From NCBI GenBank assembly GCA_003210735.1, contig QCUM01000005.1, positions 19,829-83,828 of the forward strand: a stretch of DNA of 64,000 bases, written 5' to 3'. Position numbers and translations under genes: made by a program. Positions 35,734-44,448 of this stretch are shown here, one piece after another. How positions within the stretch are numbered: the stretch's first letter is position 1; every line of letters begins with the position of its first letter. This stretch comes from Synechococcus sp. AG-679-D13 (GTDB lineage: Bacteria > Cyanobacteriota > Cyanobacteriia > PCC-6307 > Cyanobiaceae). The notes beneath the pieces were generated by a model, which was not told the origin of the DNA, did not search any database, and was given only the letters and a program-made list of their open reading frames with translations.

Positions 35734-36704
35734 CGGTCGGATCGGAGAGGGTCGAGCCGAAGCTCCAGGTGGCGGGCCAGCAGGGCCATGGCCGTGCATG
35801 CCAGCCAGTAAACCGCAGCCAACCAGAGGTAAACCTCAAGGAAGCGGCCGATGAAGACCGGATTGGCCAGCAGGCTGCGACTGATACCAAGCAGTTCCAC
35901 CAAGCCGAGAATCGCCATGAGGCTGGTGTTCTGCAACAGACCAACCGCTTGATTGGTGAGCGATGGCAGCGCGATGCGCAGGGCCTGCGGCAACACCACC
36001 AGCTGAAGGCTTTGCCACTCCGAAAGGCCCAACACCGCTGCCGCCTCCCGCTGCATGGGCGGGATGGCCTGCAACCCGCCGCGAACATCCTCAGCGATGT
36101 AGGCCGCCGCGAAAAAGGCAAAGGCCAGCACAGCTCGCAAGACCCGGTTGATCTCCAGTCCCGGGGGAAGGAAAAGGGGGATCAGCAGCTGACCGAAGAA
36201 CAGCACAGCGATCAAAGGCACCGCCCGCATCAGCTCGATATACGCCGTACTGCTCAGCCGCAGCACCGGCAGTCGACTGCGGCGCCCCAGGGCCAGCAAA
36301 ACCCCAATGGGCAGGGCCAGCAGTCCGCTGCCGAAGGTGAGCAGAAGGGTGAGGGTGAAACCGCCCCAGTCGCGCGTGCTCACCGGTTCAAGCACCAGTC
36401 CACCGGCCACCAGCCAGAGCCCGAGAGGAGCCATGGCGAGCCAGATCAACGGCAACCAGCGCTGCAGGGGCCCCCGCCGAGGTCCGAGCAGGGTGAAACC
36501 GATCAGCACCACAAGGGCGACCATCCAGAGCAGCGGTCGCCAGCGCTGATCCACCGGATAACTCCCCACCACATAAAGCGGCAGATTGGAGACCACCACT
36601 CGCCAGTCTGCGGCCAGCAGCAGCCAGTGCAACACCGACCACAATCCCCAGCCGATCAGCGCCGTCAGCACAAGGGTGACGGAACGGTTGAGCCAACGAT
36701 TCAT
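35730..36704 (-). CDS. aapM: Amino-acid ABC transporter permease 2
   Basis: 324 aa from ATG, overlapping the previous gene's stop (TGATG). Several membrane helices with an extended N-terminal half, as in AapM/BztC, and the permease loop IELMRAVPLIAVLFFGQLLI and EDVRGGLQAIPPMQREAAAV followed by ALGLSEWQSL-type sequence (EAA motif for ATPase docking). Forms a heterodimer with the next-upstream permease. Confidence 0.88.
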   Translation of the reverse strand: MNRWLNRSVTLVLTALIGWGLWSVLHWLLLAADWRVVVSNLPLYVVGSYPVDQRWRPLLWMVALVVLIGFTLLGPRRGPLQRWLPLIWLAMAPLGLWLVAGGLVLEPVSTRDWGGFTLTLLLTFGSGLLALPIGVLLALGRRSRLPVLRLSSTAYIELMRAVPLIAVLFFGQLLIPLFLPPGLEINRVLRAVLAFAFFAAAYIAEDVRGGLQAIPPMQREAAAVLGLSEWQSLQLVVLPQALRIALPSLTNQAVGLLQNTSLMAILGLVELLGISRSLLANPVFIGRFLEVYLWLAAVYWLACTAMALLARHLELRLDPLRSDR

Positions 36705-37594
36705 CAGCGACTCCTCCGCATGCGACCCAGCACGGTGGCGTTGATGCCGGCCATCCCGCCACTGATCAACAGGTTCAGCAGCAGGAAGCTGATCAACAGC
36801 AGCAGAAAGCCCTCAATGGCTCGGCCTGTCTGGGTGATGGTGGTATCGCTGACGGCGTAAAGATCCGCATAACCCACGGCGATGGCGAGGGTGCTGTTCT
36901 TGGCCAGGTTGAGGTACTGACTGGTCAACGCCGGCAGAATTGCAGGCAGGGCCTGGGGAAGAACGATCCGGCGCAAGCCAAGGCCCTCGCTCAGACCAAG
37001 ACTGCGAAAAGCCTCCCACTGTCCGCGGGGAACAGCGTTGACCCCGCCCCGAACGATCTCTGCAATCGAAGCCCCGGTGAACACGGTGAGCCCTGTGAGC
37101 ACGGCGCAGAACTCAACGCTGAGGGGCATCCCCAGCATTGAGATGCCCTGATTGGACAACTGAATGAGGCCACCGATCGGGGTTTCAGGCAGCCCAAGAA
37201 AGGCCACGAAATACCAGAACAACAACTGCAGCAGAAGGGGAACCTGCCGAATCACGGCGACGTAGCCACCGGCAAGGCTGCGCAACAGGCGGTTGCTGCT
37301 GCTGCGGGCAGCACCGGCTGCCACCCCCAGCAGCGTGGCCAGCACCAAACCGGCTGCGATCACCTTGAGGCTGTTGAGCCAACCGATGGTGAGCGCCCAG
37401 AGATAGCTGTCAGAGGGAGAGTAAGGAAGAGCGCTCTCCGCCAGGGCAAAGCCTGACGGGCGCCCCAACCAACCGAAATCCAGACCAAGCCCTGTGCGCA
37501 GCAGGTTCACCGCCAGGTTGTTCACCAGCAGTGCCAGGAGGGCCAGCAACAGCGCGGCAACGCCAACCTGGAGGAGCAAAGAGCGTCGCCGCAT
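36704..37594 (-). CDS. aapQ: Amino-acid ABC transporter permease 1
   Basis: 296 aa from ATG, TGATG overlap with the binding-protein stop. The EAA docking loop reads IVRGGVNAVPRGQWEAFRSL, and GYVAVIRQVPLLLQLLFWYF is the helix typical of HisM/GlnP-type permeases. Long periplasmic insertion after the first helix as in AapQ/BztB. Second gene of the operon. Confidence 0.88.
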   Translation of the reverse strand: MRRRSLLLQVGVAALLLALLALLVNNLAVNLLRTGLGLDFGWLGRPSGFALAESALPYSPSDSYLWALTIGWLNSLKVIAAGLVLATLLGVAAGAARSSSNRLLRSLAGGYVAVIRQVPLLLQLLFWYFVAFLGLPETPIGGLIQLSNQGISMLGMPLSVEFCAVLTGLTVFTGASIAEIVRGGVNAVPRGQWEAFRSLGLSEGLGLRRIVLPQALPAILPALTSQYLNLAKNSTLAIAVGYADLYAVSDTTITQTGRAIEGFLLLLISFLLLNLLISGGMAGINATVLGRMRRSR

Positions 37595-38655
37595 CAGGTG
37601 AAGGGTGGCGCGATCATCAGGCCACCGTCCTCCGCCAGACGGTTCGCCCCACGGGGAATGGCGACGGGTGTGGCGGGTCCGAGATGGCGGTCATAGATCT
37701 CGCCGTAGTTCCCGGTGGCACGGATGACCTGAACGACAAAGTCATCGGGAAGGCCGAGCTTGCTGCCGAGGCCACCATCGATGCCGAGGAAGCGTCTAAG
37801 GGCTGTTTGGCTGGCATCAGCCTCAGCCTGCTCAACCATCGCGTCCACATTGGCCTGGGTGATCCCCCGCTCCTCCGCTTCGATCAGGGCCAGCACCACC
37901 CAGGTCATCGCATCGGCCATGGTCTGATCTCCCCCCACAACGGCAGGAGCCAGAGGCTCTTTGCTCAGCCGGTCCGCGAGGATCACATGCTTCTCAGGAT
38001 CTGCGAAGCCAGAGCGGGCCGACGCGAGCTGGGAGCGATCGGAGGTCATCGCCGCACAGCGTCCCTGCAGATAGCCACCGACAACCTGATTCAGATCCTG
38101 ATATTTGATCGGCGTATAAGGAATGCCTTCAGCGGCAAATGTGTCATTCAGGTTCTGCTCGGTGGTCGTGCCGGACCCCACGCAGATGGCCTTGCCACTC
38201 AGATCCTTCAGCGAACGGATCCCGGCGGCTTCAGGCACCAACAACCCCTGACCATCATGAAAAACGACCGGCCCGAAGCTGAGGCCGTTCCCGCCAGCTG
38301 AATCGCGGCTGAGGGTCCATGTGGTGTTTCGAGAGAGCAGATCGATCTCGCCGGATCGAAGCGCTGTGAAGCGTTCTGGAGCAGTGAGCGGTCGGTATTG
38401 CACCTTTTTGGCATCGCCGACAAATGCGGCGGCCATCGCCCTGCAGATGTCCACATCCAGACCGGTGTAGACCCCCTCAGCACTGAGGAAACTGAATCCG
38501 GGAATCTTGCCGCTGACGCCGCAGAGCAGCTCACCCCGCTGTTTCACCAGGTCAAGACGGGAGACCGAGGCGCCATCCATGGATGCACATCCACTAACCA
38601 GGGCCGCAAGTCCGACCGTGGCGCCGACCAGAAGGCGATTACAGGTGCGAAACAT
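37594..38655 (-). CDS. aapJ: Amino-acid ABC transporter binding lipoprotein
   Basis: 353 aa from ATG 38655. Begins with a lipoprotein signal ending in LAALVSGCASMDG (lipobox, lipidated Cys). The rest is a family-3 solute-binding protein of AapJ/BztA type: RGELLCGVSGKIPGFSFLSA, YTGLDVDICRAMAAAFVGDA, SGEIDLLSRNTTWTLSRDSA. These bind glutamate, aspartate, glutamine or other polar amino acids. In most bacteria AapJ is periplasmic and free; here a lipid anchor is predicted. First gene of the operon. Confidence 0.88.
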   Translation of the reverse strand: MFRTCNRLLVGATVGLAALVSGCASMDGASVSRLDLVKQRGELLCGVSGKIPGFSFLSAEGVYTGLDVDICRAMAAAFVGDAKKVQYRPLTAPERFTALRSGEIDLLSRNTTWTLSRDSAGGNGLSFGPVVFHDGQGLLVPEAAGIRSLKDLSGKAICVGSGTTTEQNLNDTFAAEGIPYTPIKYQDLNQVVGGYLQGRCAAMTSDRSQLASARSGFADPEKHVILADRLSKEPLAPAVVGGDQTMADAMTWVVLALIEAEERGITQANVDAMVEQAEADASQTALRRFLGIDGGLGSKLGLPDDFVVQVIRATGNYGEIYDRHLGPATPVAIPRGANRLAEDGGLMIAPPFT

Positions 38656-38745
38656 CAAGGTTGGGACGATTCGGCTGGGATTGTCCCAGATCCGAAGTCT
38701 TTCCTGACGAACAGCACTAGTTTCCACTGATTGTTTAGCTGATCA

Positions 38746-39069
38746 ATGCGCGCGCTGCCACAGCTGATGGCTCTGGCAATCAGCTTGATCACCCTGACCT
38801 TGCCGTCTCAGGCCCTGGCTGAGACCAATCGTCAGGCGTACAACAACAAAATGACCCTGCTGCAGGTGCTGCTGGACGGAGCCAAGGAGCGCGCTAGCGA
38901 TACCGGCGATCTCGAAACGCTCTGCATGCTGATGAGCATCGGCAACGACGTGACCAGTCGCTATTCCCAGCTGAATCCAGAGGATTTGCAGGTGAAGGAT
39001 CGACTGGGTGCCATGCGGAATGACCTGAGCCTCTGCCTGGCACTGCTCGACGGGCCACGGTCCCTTTGA
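38746..39069 (+). CDS. Small exported hypothetical protein
   Basis: 107 aa from ATG with a signal peptide (LMALAISLITLTLPSQALAE). Mature part is helical with two cysteines (DLETLCMLMSIGNDVTSRYS and NDLSLCLALLDG). Located divergent from the ABC operon and convergent with the SulP gene. Looks like a conserved picocyanobacterial periplasmic protein; function unknown. Confidence 0.7.
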   Translation: MRALPQLMALAISLITLTLPSQALAETNRQAYNNKMTLLQVLLDGAKERASDTGDLETLCMLMSIGNDVTSRYSQLNPEDLQVKDRLGAMRNDLSLCLALLDGPRSL

Positions 39070-39087
39070 TCAAGGCTGGGGGTGAGA

Positions 39088-40638
39088 TCAGGCGTGGGCC
39101 GACTCCTGCCCGCCGATGCGCTCGAAAAGATCGAGACTCTCCTCGTTGAGGCCCTCGACATTCACCTGTGAACCGCCGAGACGCAGCTTGCGGACCACTT
39201 GATCCAGCGCAGCGACTCCGCTCTGGTCCCAGATGTGGGCAGACGAGAGATCGATGGTGATGCGTGCAGGGTGATCGTGCAGATCAAATCCCTGCACGAA
39301 ATACACCTTGCTGACGAAAAACAACTGACCCTTCACCCGGTAGCGGAGCTCATCAGGGCTGATCTCCATGCTTTCGACTTCGATCACCTTGGCCACTTTG
39401 CGGCTGAACAAAATTCCAGCCAGTGCCACACCGGCGATCACGCCGAGCGCCAGGTTGTGAGGCGTGGTGAGCATGGTGACAGCGAAGGTCATCACCATCA
39501 CGGAGGTGTCGCTCTTGGGAATGCGACGCAGATTGCGCAATCCATTGATGTCAGCGGTGCTGACGGCAATGCTGACCATCACCGCCACCAGGGCGGCCAT
39601 CGGAATCTGCTTCAGCCAGGGGCCCGCCAGCAGGATCATCGCCAGCAGGCTGACGCCTGAGAAAAGGGTGGAAAGCCTGGTGCGGCCTCCGTTATCCACA
39701 TTCATCACCGATTGACCCACCAGGGCGCAACCGGCCATACCGCCGAACAGGGAGGCAACGATGTTGGCGATGCCCTGACCGCGGGCCTCCACGTTCTTGT
39801 CGGTGCTGGTGTCGGTTTTGTCATCCAGGATGTCCTGGGTGAGGAAGGTCTCCATCAGACCCACCAATGAGATCGCCAGAGCTGTGGGCAGAACAACCCC
39901 AAGCGTGTCGAGATTGAAAGCCACACCTCCTTCACCGAAGGGCAGGCTGAAACTGGGCAGCCCGGCCGGGAGAGTTCCAAGGCTGCTGACTGTGGGGATG
40001 TCGAAACTGAAGCCAACGCTGATCAGTGTCAGCACCACGATCGCGACCAGCTGAGAGGGCACGACACGCGTCAGACGAGGCAAGCCGTAGATGATCGCCA
40101 GACCCAGCAGCACAAGACCCCAGACGATTGGAATCTGGCCGCCGTGGGGCAGCAGCGAAGCCCCATCGCTGTGATGCAGGTCGAGACCCAGTTGCGGAAG
40201 CTGTGCCTGGAAGATCAACAGGGCCAGGGCATTAACGAAGCCACTGAGCACCCCTTGGGGCACGAACCGCATTTGATAGGCCAGTCGCAGATAGCCCCAG
40301 GCGATCTGAAGAAGACCGGTCACCAGACCCGCCACCATCAGGTACTGCACACCGAGGCCCGGACCCCGTGCCTCTCCAGTGGCCACAAGGCCTGTCATCA
40401 ACAGAGCTGTTGATCCGGTGGCGGAGGTGATCATCGCCATGCGCCCACCCACGACGGCGATCGTGAGAGACAGGCAGAACGCGCCGAACAAACCGACTTT
40501 GGGGTCGACACCAGCGATGCCGGAAAAAGCAATCGCCTCAGGGATCATGGCGAAGGCAACCACCAGACCCGACAACAGGTCCTTGCTGGGGTTGGCGAAC
40601 CACTGGTTCACCAGGGACGGATTCGATCGCGTGGCCAT
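39088..40638 (-). CDS. SulP-family anion transporter with STAS domain
   Basis: 516 aa from ATG 40638. Membrane part: [40 protein letters not shown] and [20 protein letters not shown] are SulP signatures. The C-terminal cytoplasmic STAS domain carries [20 protein letters not shown]. In cyanobacteria the family includes bicarbonate (BicA) and sulfate transporters; this sequence does not look like BicA in its N-terminus, so the substrate is open. A longer start at 40674 is less likely. Confidence 0.85.
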   Translation of the reverse strand: MATRSNPSLVNQWFANPSKDLLSGLVVAFAMIPEAIAFSGIAGVDPKVGLFGAFCLSLTIAVVGGRMAMITSATGSTALLMTGLVATGEARGPGLGVQYLMVAGLVTGLLQIAWGYLRLAYQMRFVPQGVLSGFVNALALLIFQAQLPQLGLDLHHSDGASLLPHGGQIPIVWGLVLLGLAIIYGLPRLTRVVPSQLVAIVVLTLISVGFSFDIPTVSSLGTLPAGLPSFSLPFGEGGVAFNLDTLGVVLPTALAISLVGLMETFLTQDILDDKTDTSTDKNVEARGQGIANIVASLFGGMAGCALVGQSVMNVDNGGRTRLSTLFSGVSLLAMILLAGPWLKQIPMAALVAVMVSIAVSTADINGLRNLRRIPKSDTSVMVMTFAVTMLTTPHNLALGVIAGVALAGILFSRKVAKVIEVESMEISPDELRYRVKGQLFFVSKVYFVQGFDLHDHPARITIDLSSAHIWDQSGVAALDQVVRKLRLGGSQVNVEGLNEESLDLFERIGGQESAHA

Positions 40639-40802
40639 CCACGGCTGCCGCAGGATGTCGCGACCGTAGATCACGACACAGCCCTTGATACGACACGAGG
40701 TTGTGGAAAAGGCGCTGAGCCCTCAACCGACCAGCCGACGGCAGGGTGCGCATAAATACTTACTCATCTTGTACACTTGAGACACGTCTTGAGAGGCGAT
40801 CT

Positions 40803-40835
40803 GTCCCGGGTACGTCGAGCCCCGGGACTTTTTAT
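40803..40835 (+). terminator. Intrinsic terminator
   Basis: GTCCCGGG and CCCGGGAC form an 8-bp GC stem around a ten-base loop and are followed by TTTTTATT. No plus-strand gene precedes it (the SulP gene runs away on the other strand), so it probably ends a short untranslated RNA starting near 40760. Confidence 0.75.
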
Positions 40836-40865
40836 TGCCCGATCGCCGATCCCCGGATCTTTAGG

Positions 40866-40992
40866 CATTAAGCCTTTGCAACCAAGCCCTTGAACGGCAG
40901 GGCGAAGCAGGAGGCTGGTTGCACAGCGGGATTGGTAGCCAGCTGTCACCAAAGGCTCAAGGGCGGGATCCTCTCCGGGACCCGCTTTTTTG
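40866..40992 (+). ncRNA. Candidate structured RNA with three-way junction
   Basis: AGCCTTT (40871-40877) pairs with AAAGGCT (40951-40957), enclosing two helices: GCAACCA (40878-40884)/TGGTTGC (40916-40922) and ACAGC (40923-40927)/GCTGT (40942-40946). An intrinsic terminator follows directly. GCCCTTGA (40886-40893) is also the exact complement of TCAAGGGC (40957-40964), an exclusive alternative that reaches into the terminator's 5' arm, as in a switching leader. No match to a known riboswitch consensus was recognised by eye. It could instead be a free small RNA. Confidence 0.55.
40963..40992 (+). terminator. Intrinsic terminator of the structured RNA
   Basis: GCGGGATCC and GGGACCCGC form an imperfect GC-rich stem with loop TCTCC, followed by TTTTTT. 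It closes the RNA at 40866-40992 and lies just before a small plus-strand frame. Confidence 0.75.
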
Positions 40993-41015
40993 TTTTGAGC
41001 TGTTGGACTTGCCCG

Positions 41016-41120
41016 ATGCAAGTCATGACACCCACAGGAGAATCAGTCGAGGTGTCCGCTCGTGGCATATCCCCTCGCCAAGCGTTTCAACAGCAGCAGT
41101 GGTGTCGGCTGGCCGAGTGA
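41016..41120 (+). CDS. Possible 34-aa peptide after the structured RNA
   Basis: ATG frame MQVMTPTGESVEVSARGISP then RQAFQQQQWCRLAE. A perfect 7-bp hairpin (GACTTGC/GCAAGTC, 41007-41023) overlaps the start codon. Its place directly behind the RNA and terminator would fit a gene controlled by that RNA, but the ribosome-binding site is poor. Weak candidate. Confidence 0.25.
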   Translation: MQVMTPTGESVEVSARGISPRQAFQQQQWCRLAE

Positions 41121-41467
41121 AAGTACCTACAGCAGCAGGAGGACGGCTTGATCAAAAGTGCGTCGCTATCCCTCATCACCATCTCGACGGCAAGCTCATC
41201 CCCAAGCAGACCGAAGACCCTGCTCCGATGGCTGGTCAAGTGGGATGGCCCACAGAACAGATGCTCAACATCGGAGAGCAATCGATGAGGGCAAACTCCA
41301 CCGGTCTTATTAATTAAAGAAGGGTCGTTTTTTATTCGATAGAGAGATCTTGCGTCGCGTTGATCCTGAATATCAATCCATTTCAAAGAAGAAACCCGAT
41401 AAACCTCTCCAGCCCCATCACAACTTCATCACCACTGGCCTGGAGCATCCTGAGAGATTGAAGTGGA
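41121..41467. other. Gene-free interval
   Basis: Overlapping frames on both strands lack initiation signals and recognisable domains. Nothing else identified. Confidence 0.35.
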
Positions 41468-42673
41468 TCAAAGGGGCGGCAGAACACACTGGGGATCACG
41501 CTGCCGCTTCAGCTGCCTCAGCGAGGGCAGCCAGGCACCAAAAGCCTGCTCCAGTTCGCGCTGGTGGAAGGGGAGCTGATCATGCAGCTGAGCCAGATGC
41601 ACCCCGGGGCACACGGTGTGCAGCAGCTGCCAGACCCGTTCCAGCCAAGCGAGGCTGCGTTGGCGCCGATCGGCATCCCCAGCCGGCCACACCGCCGTGA
41701 TCCATGGCTTCCAAACCGCGTCGCGGTGAATGAAGGACGTCTCACCTACGGCCACTTGTGCCGTGACCTCCCCCAGCTGTTGAGCCGACAGACTGCAGTT
41801 CGGATGGGGGCGTTGGTCCATCAGCTCCTGCAGTTCCGGGAGCAACCGTCGCCAGCCCGTGCTGTCTGCAGGCCCCAGAAGACCAACAACCTCTCCATGC
41901 AATCGAGGCTGTCCAGGGGGAGAGGAGGCCAGTGGAGGCAACTGATGCAAGCCCTCGATGCGGATGTGATCGGGAGCCGGATCGCATCGCACCTGCAGAC
42001 GCGTGAGCTGATCCGACTCTCCCCAGTGCCATTGCAGCGAAACGCCAGCTCCCGTGTGCTCTGCGGCCTCGATCCAGTCAGCCAGCTGCTGCGGTTCGCC
42101 GCAGGATTGCTGCACCCAGAGGGGTTGCAGCTTCTGGGTCATCAGCTCCAGCTCCGTCACCACCGCCAGGAAGGGAGCTGCACCACACAGACCACGCCAT
42201 TCGTCGGTCTGACCATGCCTGGAGCGCTCCAACCGGAAGGGCTCGCCGCCACCCCAGACCCCTCTCAAGGCGGTGAGCTGGTCGACAGCCAGACCGAACC
42301 GGCGACTGAGGGGGCCCATGCCACCGGTCAGCACATATCCCATCCCGGGCAGACCCGACAACCCTGCTGCGATGGTCCGTTGATGGGGCACCAACGCCTC
42401 CAACACCTCTCCCACCCGGCTGCCGGCTCCGATGCGAACGGTTGCCGTCGAACCGTCCCAGAACACACTCCGCCCGTGAGCGCTGAGATCCAACGACCAG
42501 CAACCACTCACGGCAGCTCGCGAGGTCGTTCCACCGCCGGACACCCGCAGGGGCGTTGGCCCCGACCAGGTCTCGAGCAAAGCAGGCAGATCATGCAGCT
42601 CCGGTTGCAGCACTCCCAACACGCGGGCATCTGCCGCCTGAGGATTAAACAAGGCTTGCGGGGCCTGATCCAT
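41468..42673 (-). CDS. FAD-binding oxidoreductase, PCMH/GlcD type
   Basis: 401 aa from ATG. The N-terminal PCMH-type FAD domain shows PLRVSGGGTTSRAAVSGCWS, then ATVRIGAGSRVGEVLEALVP and SGLPGMGYVLTGGMGPLSRR, as in GlcD-like and sugar-oxidising flavoenzymes. The C-terminal half is a substrate-binding domain without obvious motif. Substrate unknown; glycolate or a sugar acid are family options. Starts 48 bases from the divergent chelatase gene, so they share a promoter region. Confidence 0.8.
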   Translation of the reverse strand: MDQAPQALFNPQAADARVLGVLQPELHDLPALLETWSGPTPLRVSGGGTTSRAAVSGCWSLDLSAHGRSVFWDGSTATVRIGAGSRVGEVLEALVPHQRTIAAGLSGLPGMGYVLTGGMGPLSRRFGLAVDQLTALRGVWGGGEPFRLERSRHGQTDEWRGLCGAAPFLAVVTELELMTQKLQPLWVQQSCGEPQQLADWIEAAEHTGAGVSLQWHWGESDQLTRLQVRCDPAPDHIRIEGLHQLPPLASSPPGQPRLHGEVVGLLGPADSTGWRRLLPELQELMDQRPHPNCSLSAQQLGEVTAQVAVGETSFIHRDAVWKPWITAVWPAGDADRRQRSLAWLERVWQLLHTVCPGVHLAQLHDQLPFHQRELEQAFGAWLPSLRQLKRQRDPQCVLPPL

Positions 42674-42721
42674 TCCGTCGCAGCCGATAAGGTCAGATCA
42701 AATGAACAGTGGCACGCCCCC

Positions 42722-43789
42722 TTGCCCAACCTCCAAGCCGAACGACTCGGCGTTTTGATCTGCGGCCATGGCAGTCGCAACCGTCTGGCGGTTGAGGAAT
42801 TCGCCCAGATGGTCGATGCCTTGCGACCCAAGCTGGGGCCGATGCCGGTTGAGCACGGCTATCTGGAATTCGCCAGGCCGATCCTGCGCGATGGGCTGGA
42901 TTCACTGCGCCAGCGAGGTGTCACAAGGGTGCTGGCCATTCCGGCCATGCTCTTCGCGGCAGGACATGCCAAGAACGACATCCCCTCCGTTCTCAACACC
43001 TACACGGCGGAAACAGGCTTGTCGATCGACTACGGGCGGGAGCTCGGCATTGATCGCTTGATGGTGGCTGCCGCCGGCGCACGGGTTCAGGAATGCCTGA
43101 ATCGGGCGACCGAGGAGGTTCCCCTGAGCGACACCCTGCTGGTGGTGGTCGGTCGTGGCTCCTCCGATCCAGATGCCAATTCCAATGTGGCCAAGGTCAC
43201 CCGAATGCTGGTGGAGGGCTTTGGCTTCGGCTGGGGAGAAACCGTGTATTCCGGCGTCACCTTCCCGCTGGTGGAATCGGGGCTGCGGCACGTGGTGCGC
43301 CTCGGCTTCCGACGGGTGGTGGTGATTCCCTACTTCCTGTTCTCCGGAGTGCTGGTGAGCCGGATCCGCCAGAACACCGACACGGTGGCGGCCGATCACC
43401 CCGAGGTTGAATTTCTGTCGGCGGAGTATCTGGGTGACCACCCGAAAGTGGTCGACACGTTTCGCGAACGGGTGGAGGAGGTGTTGCGCGGTGACACCGC
43501 AATGAATTGTTCGCTCTGTAAGTACCGGGCTCAGGTGCTGGGTTTTGAACAGGATGTGGGCCGAGCCCAGGAAAGCCACCATCACCACGTGGAGGGGCTG
43601 GCGGAAAGCTGCACGCTGTGTGAACGGGAATGCACCGGTGTCTGCCAGGTCGAGGCCATCCCTGGGCATCACGATCACGGTCACAGCCATGGCGATGGTG
43701 GCCACCATCACCATCCGCCGTACCCCCACGCCGACCATCCCCTGGGCCCACGCACCCTCGGCGCCAAGGGTTCTTCACAGAAGTCTTAA
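42722..43789 (+). CDS. cbiX: Long-type sirohydrochlorin chelatase (CbiX)
   Basis: 355 aa from a TTG; an upstream frame reading backwards through the flavoenzyme gene is ignored. Two chelatase repeats: LGVLICGHGSRNRLAVEEFA (His16) and LLVVVGRGSSDPDANSNVAK; YGRELGIDRLM and VIPYFLFSGVL complete the fold. C-terminus has MNCSLC (Cys263, Cys266), the MXCXXC motif tied to an iron-sulfur cluster in long CbiX, more cysteines (CTLCERECTGVCQ), and a His-rich tail (HHDHGHSHGDGGHHHH) likely to hold metal. Role: insert cobalt (or iron) into sirohydrochlorin for cobalamin or sirohaem. Confidence 0.85.
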   Translation: MPNLQAERLGVLICGHGSRNRLAVEEFAQMVDALRPKLGPMPVEHGYLEFARPILRDGLDSLRQRGVTRVLAIPAMLFAAGHAKNDIPSVLNTYTAETGLSIDYGRELGIDRLMVAAAGARVQECLNRATEEVPLSDTLLVVVGRGSSDPDANSNVAKVTRMLVEGFGFGWGETVYSGVTFPLVESGLRHVVRLGFRRVVVIPYFLFSGVLVSRIRQNTDTVAADHPEVEFLSAEYLGDHPKVVDTFRERVEEVLRGDTAMNCSLCKYRAQVLGFEQDVGRAQESHHHHVEGLAESCTLCERECTGVCQVEAIPGHHDHGHSHGDGGHHHHPPYPHADHPLGPRTLGAKGSSQKS

Positions 43790-44178
43790 GAAAACCCTGG
43801 CATTTTCGGACCATGGCGCCACCGATCTCGCCAGCGACGGAAGGGATTTTCGACTCATTAGGTTTTCTGATGGCACCTGCGATTCCCCAGGCACCCCCTC
43901 TTTTTCCACAGGAGGCCGCCAACATTCCACAGGGGCCGGCTTGAAATCACTGCCAGAGCTGAATCCTGTGGGGATCGTCTCAATCCGTCGAAACGCTTGA
44001 CAGCAGGATCGCGGCCTATAGCAATGGCCCGATGCGCCAAGCCTCAATCTCGAGACCCCCTGCCAGGGAGGCAGTCTCAACGTGTCTCAGCTGCATTTTC
44101 AAAAATCACCACAGCTTTGACGCAACCCCATGCGTTGTGGCTTTCTTATGGGCGTAAACGAGATCTGAGCGGATCTTG
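43790..44178. other. Gene-free interval with DnaA-box-like motifs
   Basis: No gene seen. TTTTCCACA (43902-43910), CATTCCACA (43923-43931) and, on the other strand, ATCCCCACA (43967-43975) resemble DnaA boxes within 75 bases. Weak evidence; they may be chance. Confidence 0.3.
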
Positions 44179-44448
44179 ATGGATCGAAATCATTTGGAGC
44201 GTTGTCACGACAAGTGCGTGGCACAAACCTCTGCGTCTACAGCCGGTTCGCCCTACGTGAGCATGGAGGCTGAGATCCCGGAGGTTCTCTACCGGGGCAT
44301 GAAGGCGTTCATCGGCGAACACCCGAGCTGGGATCAGTACCAGGTCATGAGCTCAGCGCTGGCCCACTTTTTGTTCCAGAACGGCTGCGAAGATCGCGCC
44401 GTCACCGAGCGCTACCTCGACGACCTGTTCACTCGCCGCGACGGCTGA
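44179..44448 (+). CDS. DUF2811 family protein
   Basis: 89 aa from ATG 44179 (TTG at 44176 and a later GTG at 44260 are alternatives). YVSMEAEIPEVLYRGMKAFI, HPSWDQYQVMSSALAHFLFQ and NGCEDRAVTERYLDDLF match DUF2811, a small cyanobacterial helical domain resembling ribbon-helix-helix proteins. The N-terminal 25 residues before the domain may be outside the true gene. 3' end overlaps the convergent GMC gene by 20 bases. Confidence 0.75.
   Translation: MDRNHLERCHDKCVAQTSASTAGSPYVSMEAEIPEVLYRGMKAFIGEHPSWDQYQVMSSALAHFLFQNGCEDRAVTERYLDDLFTRRDG

Noticed and set aside
35769..36860. 363-codon plus-strand frame
   Set aside because: Antisense to the two ABC permeases; composition (Gln, Arg, Pro, His) is a by-product of codon usage on the other strand.
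40866..40992. Signal-recognition-particle or tmRNA gene
   Set aside because: Lacks the conserved SRP apical loop (GGAAGGNAGCA) and any tmRNA tag or tRNA-like acceptor.
41564..42721. Long plus-strand upstream extension of the CbiX frame
   Set aside because: It reads backwards through the FAD oxidase gene, has Gln/His/Pro-rich non-protein-like composition, and the chelatase fold starts only at about 42722.
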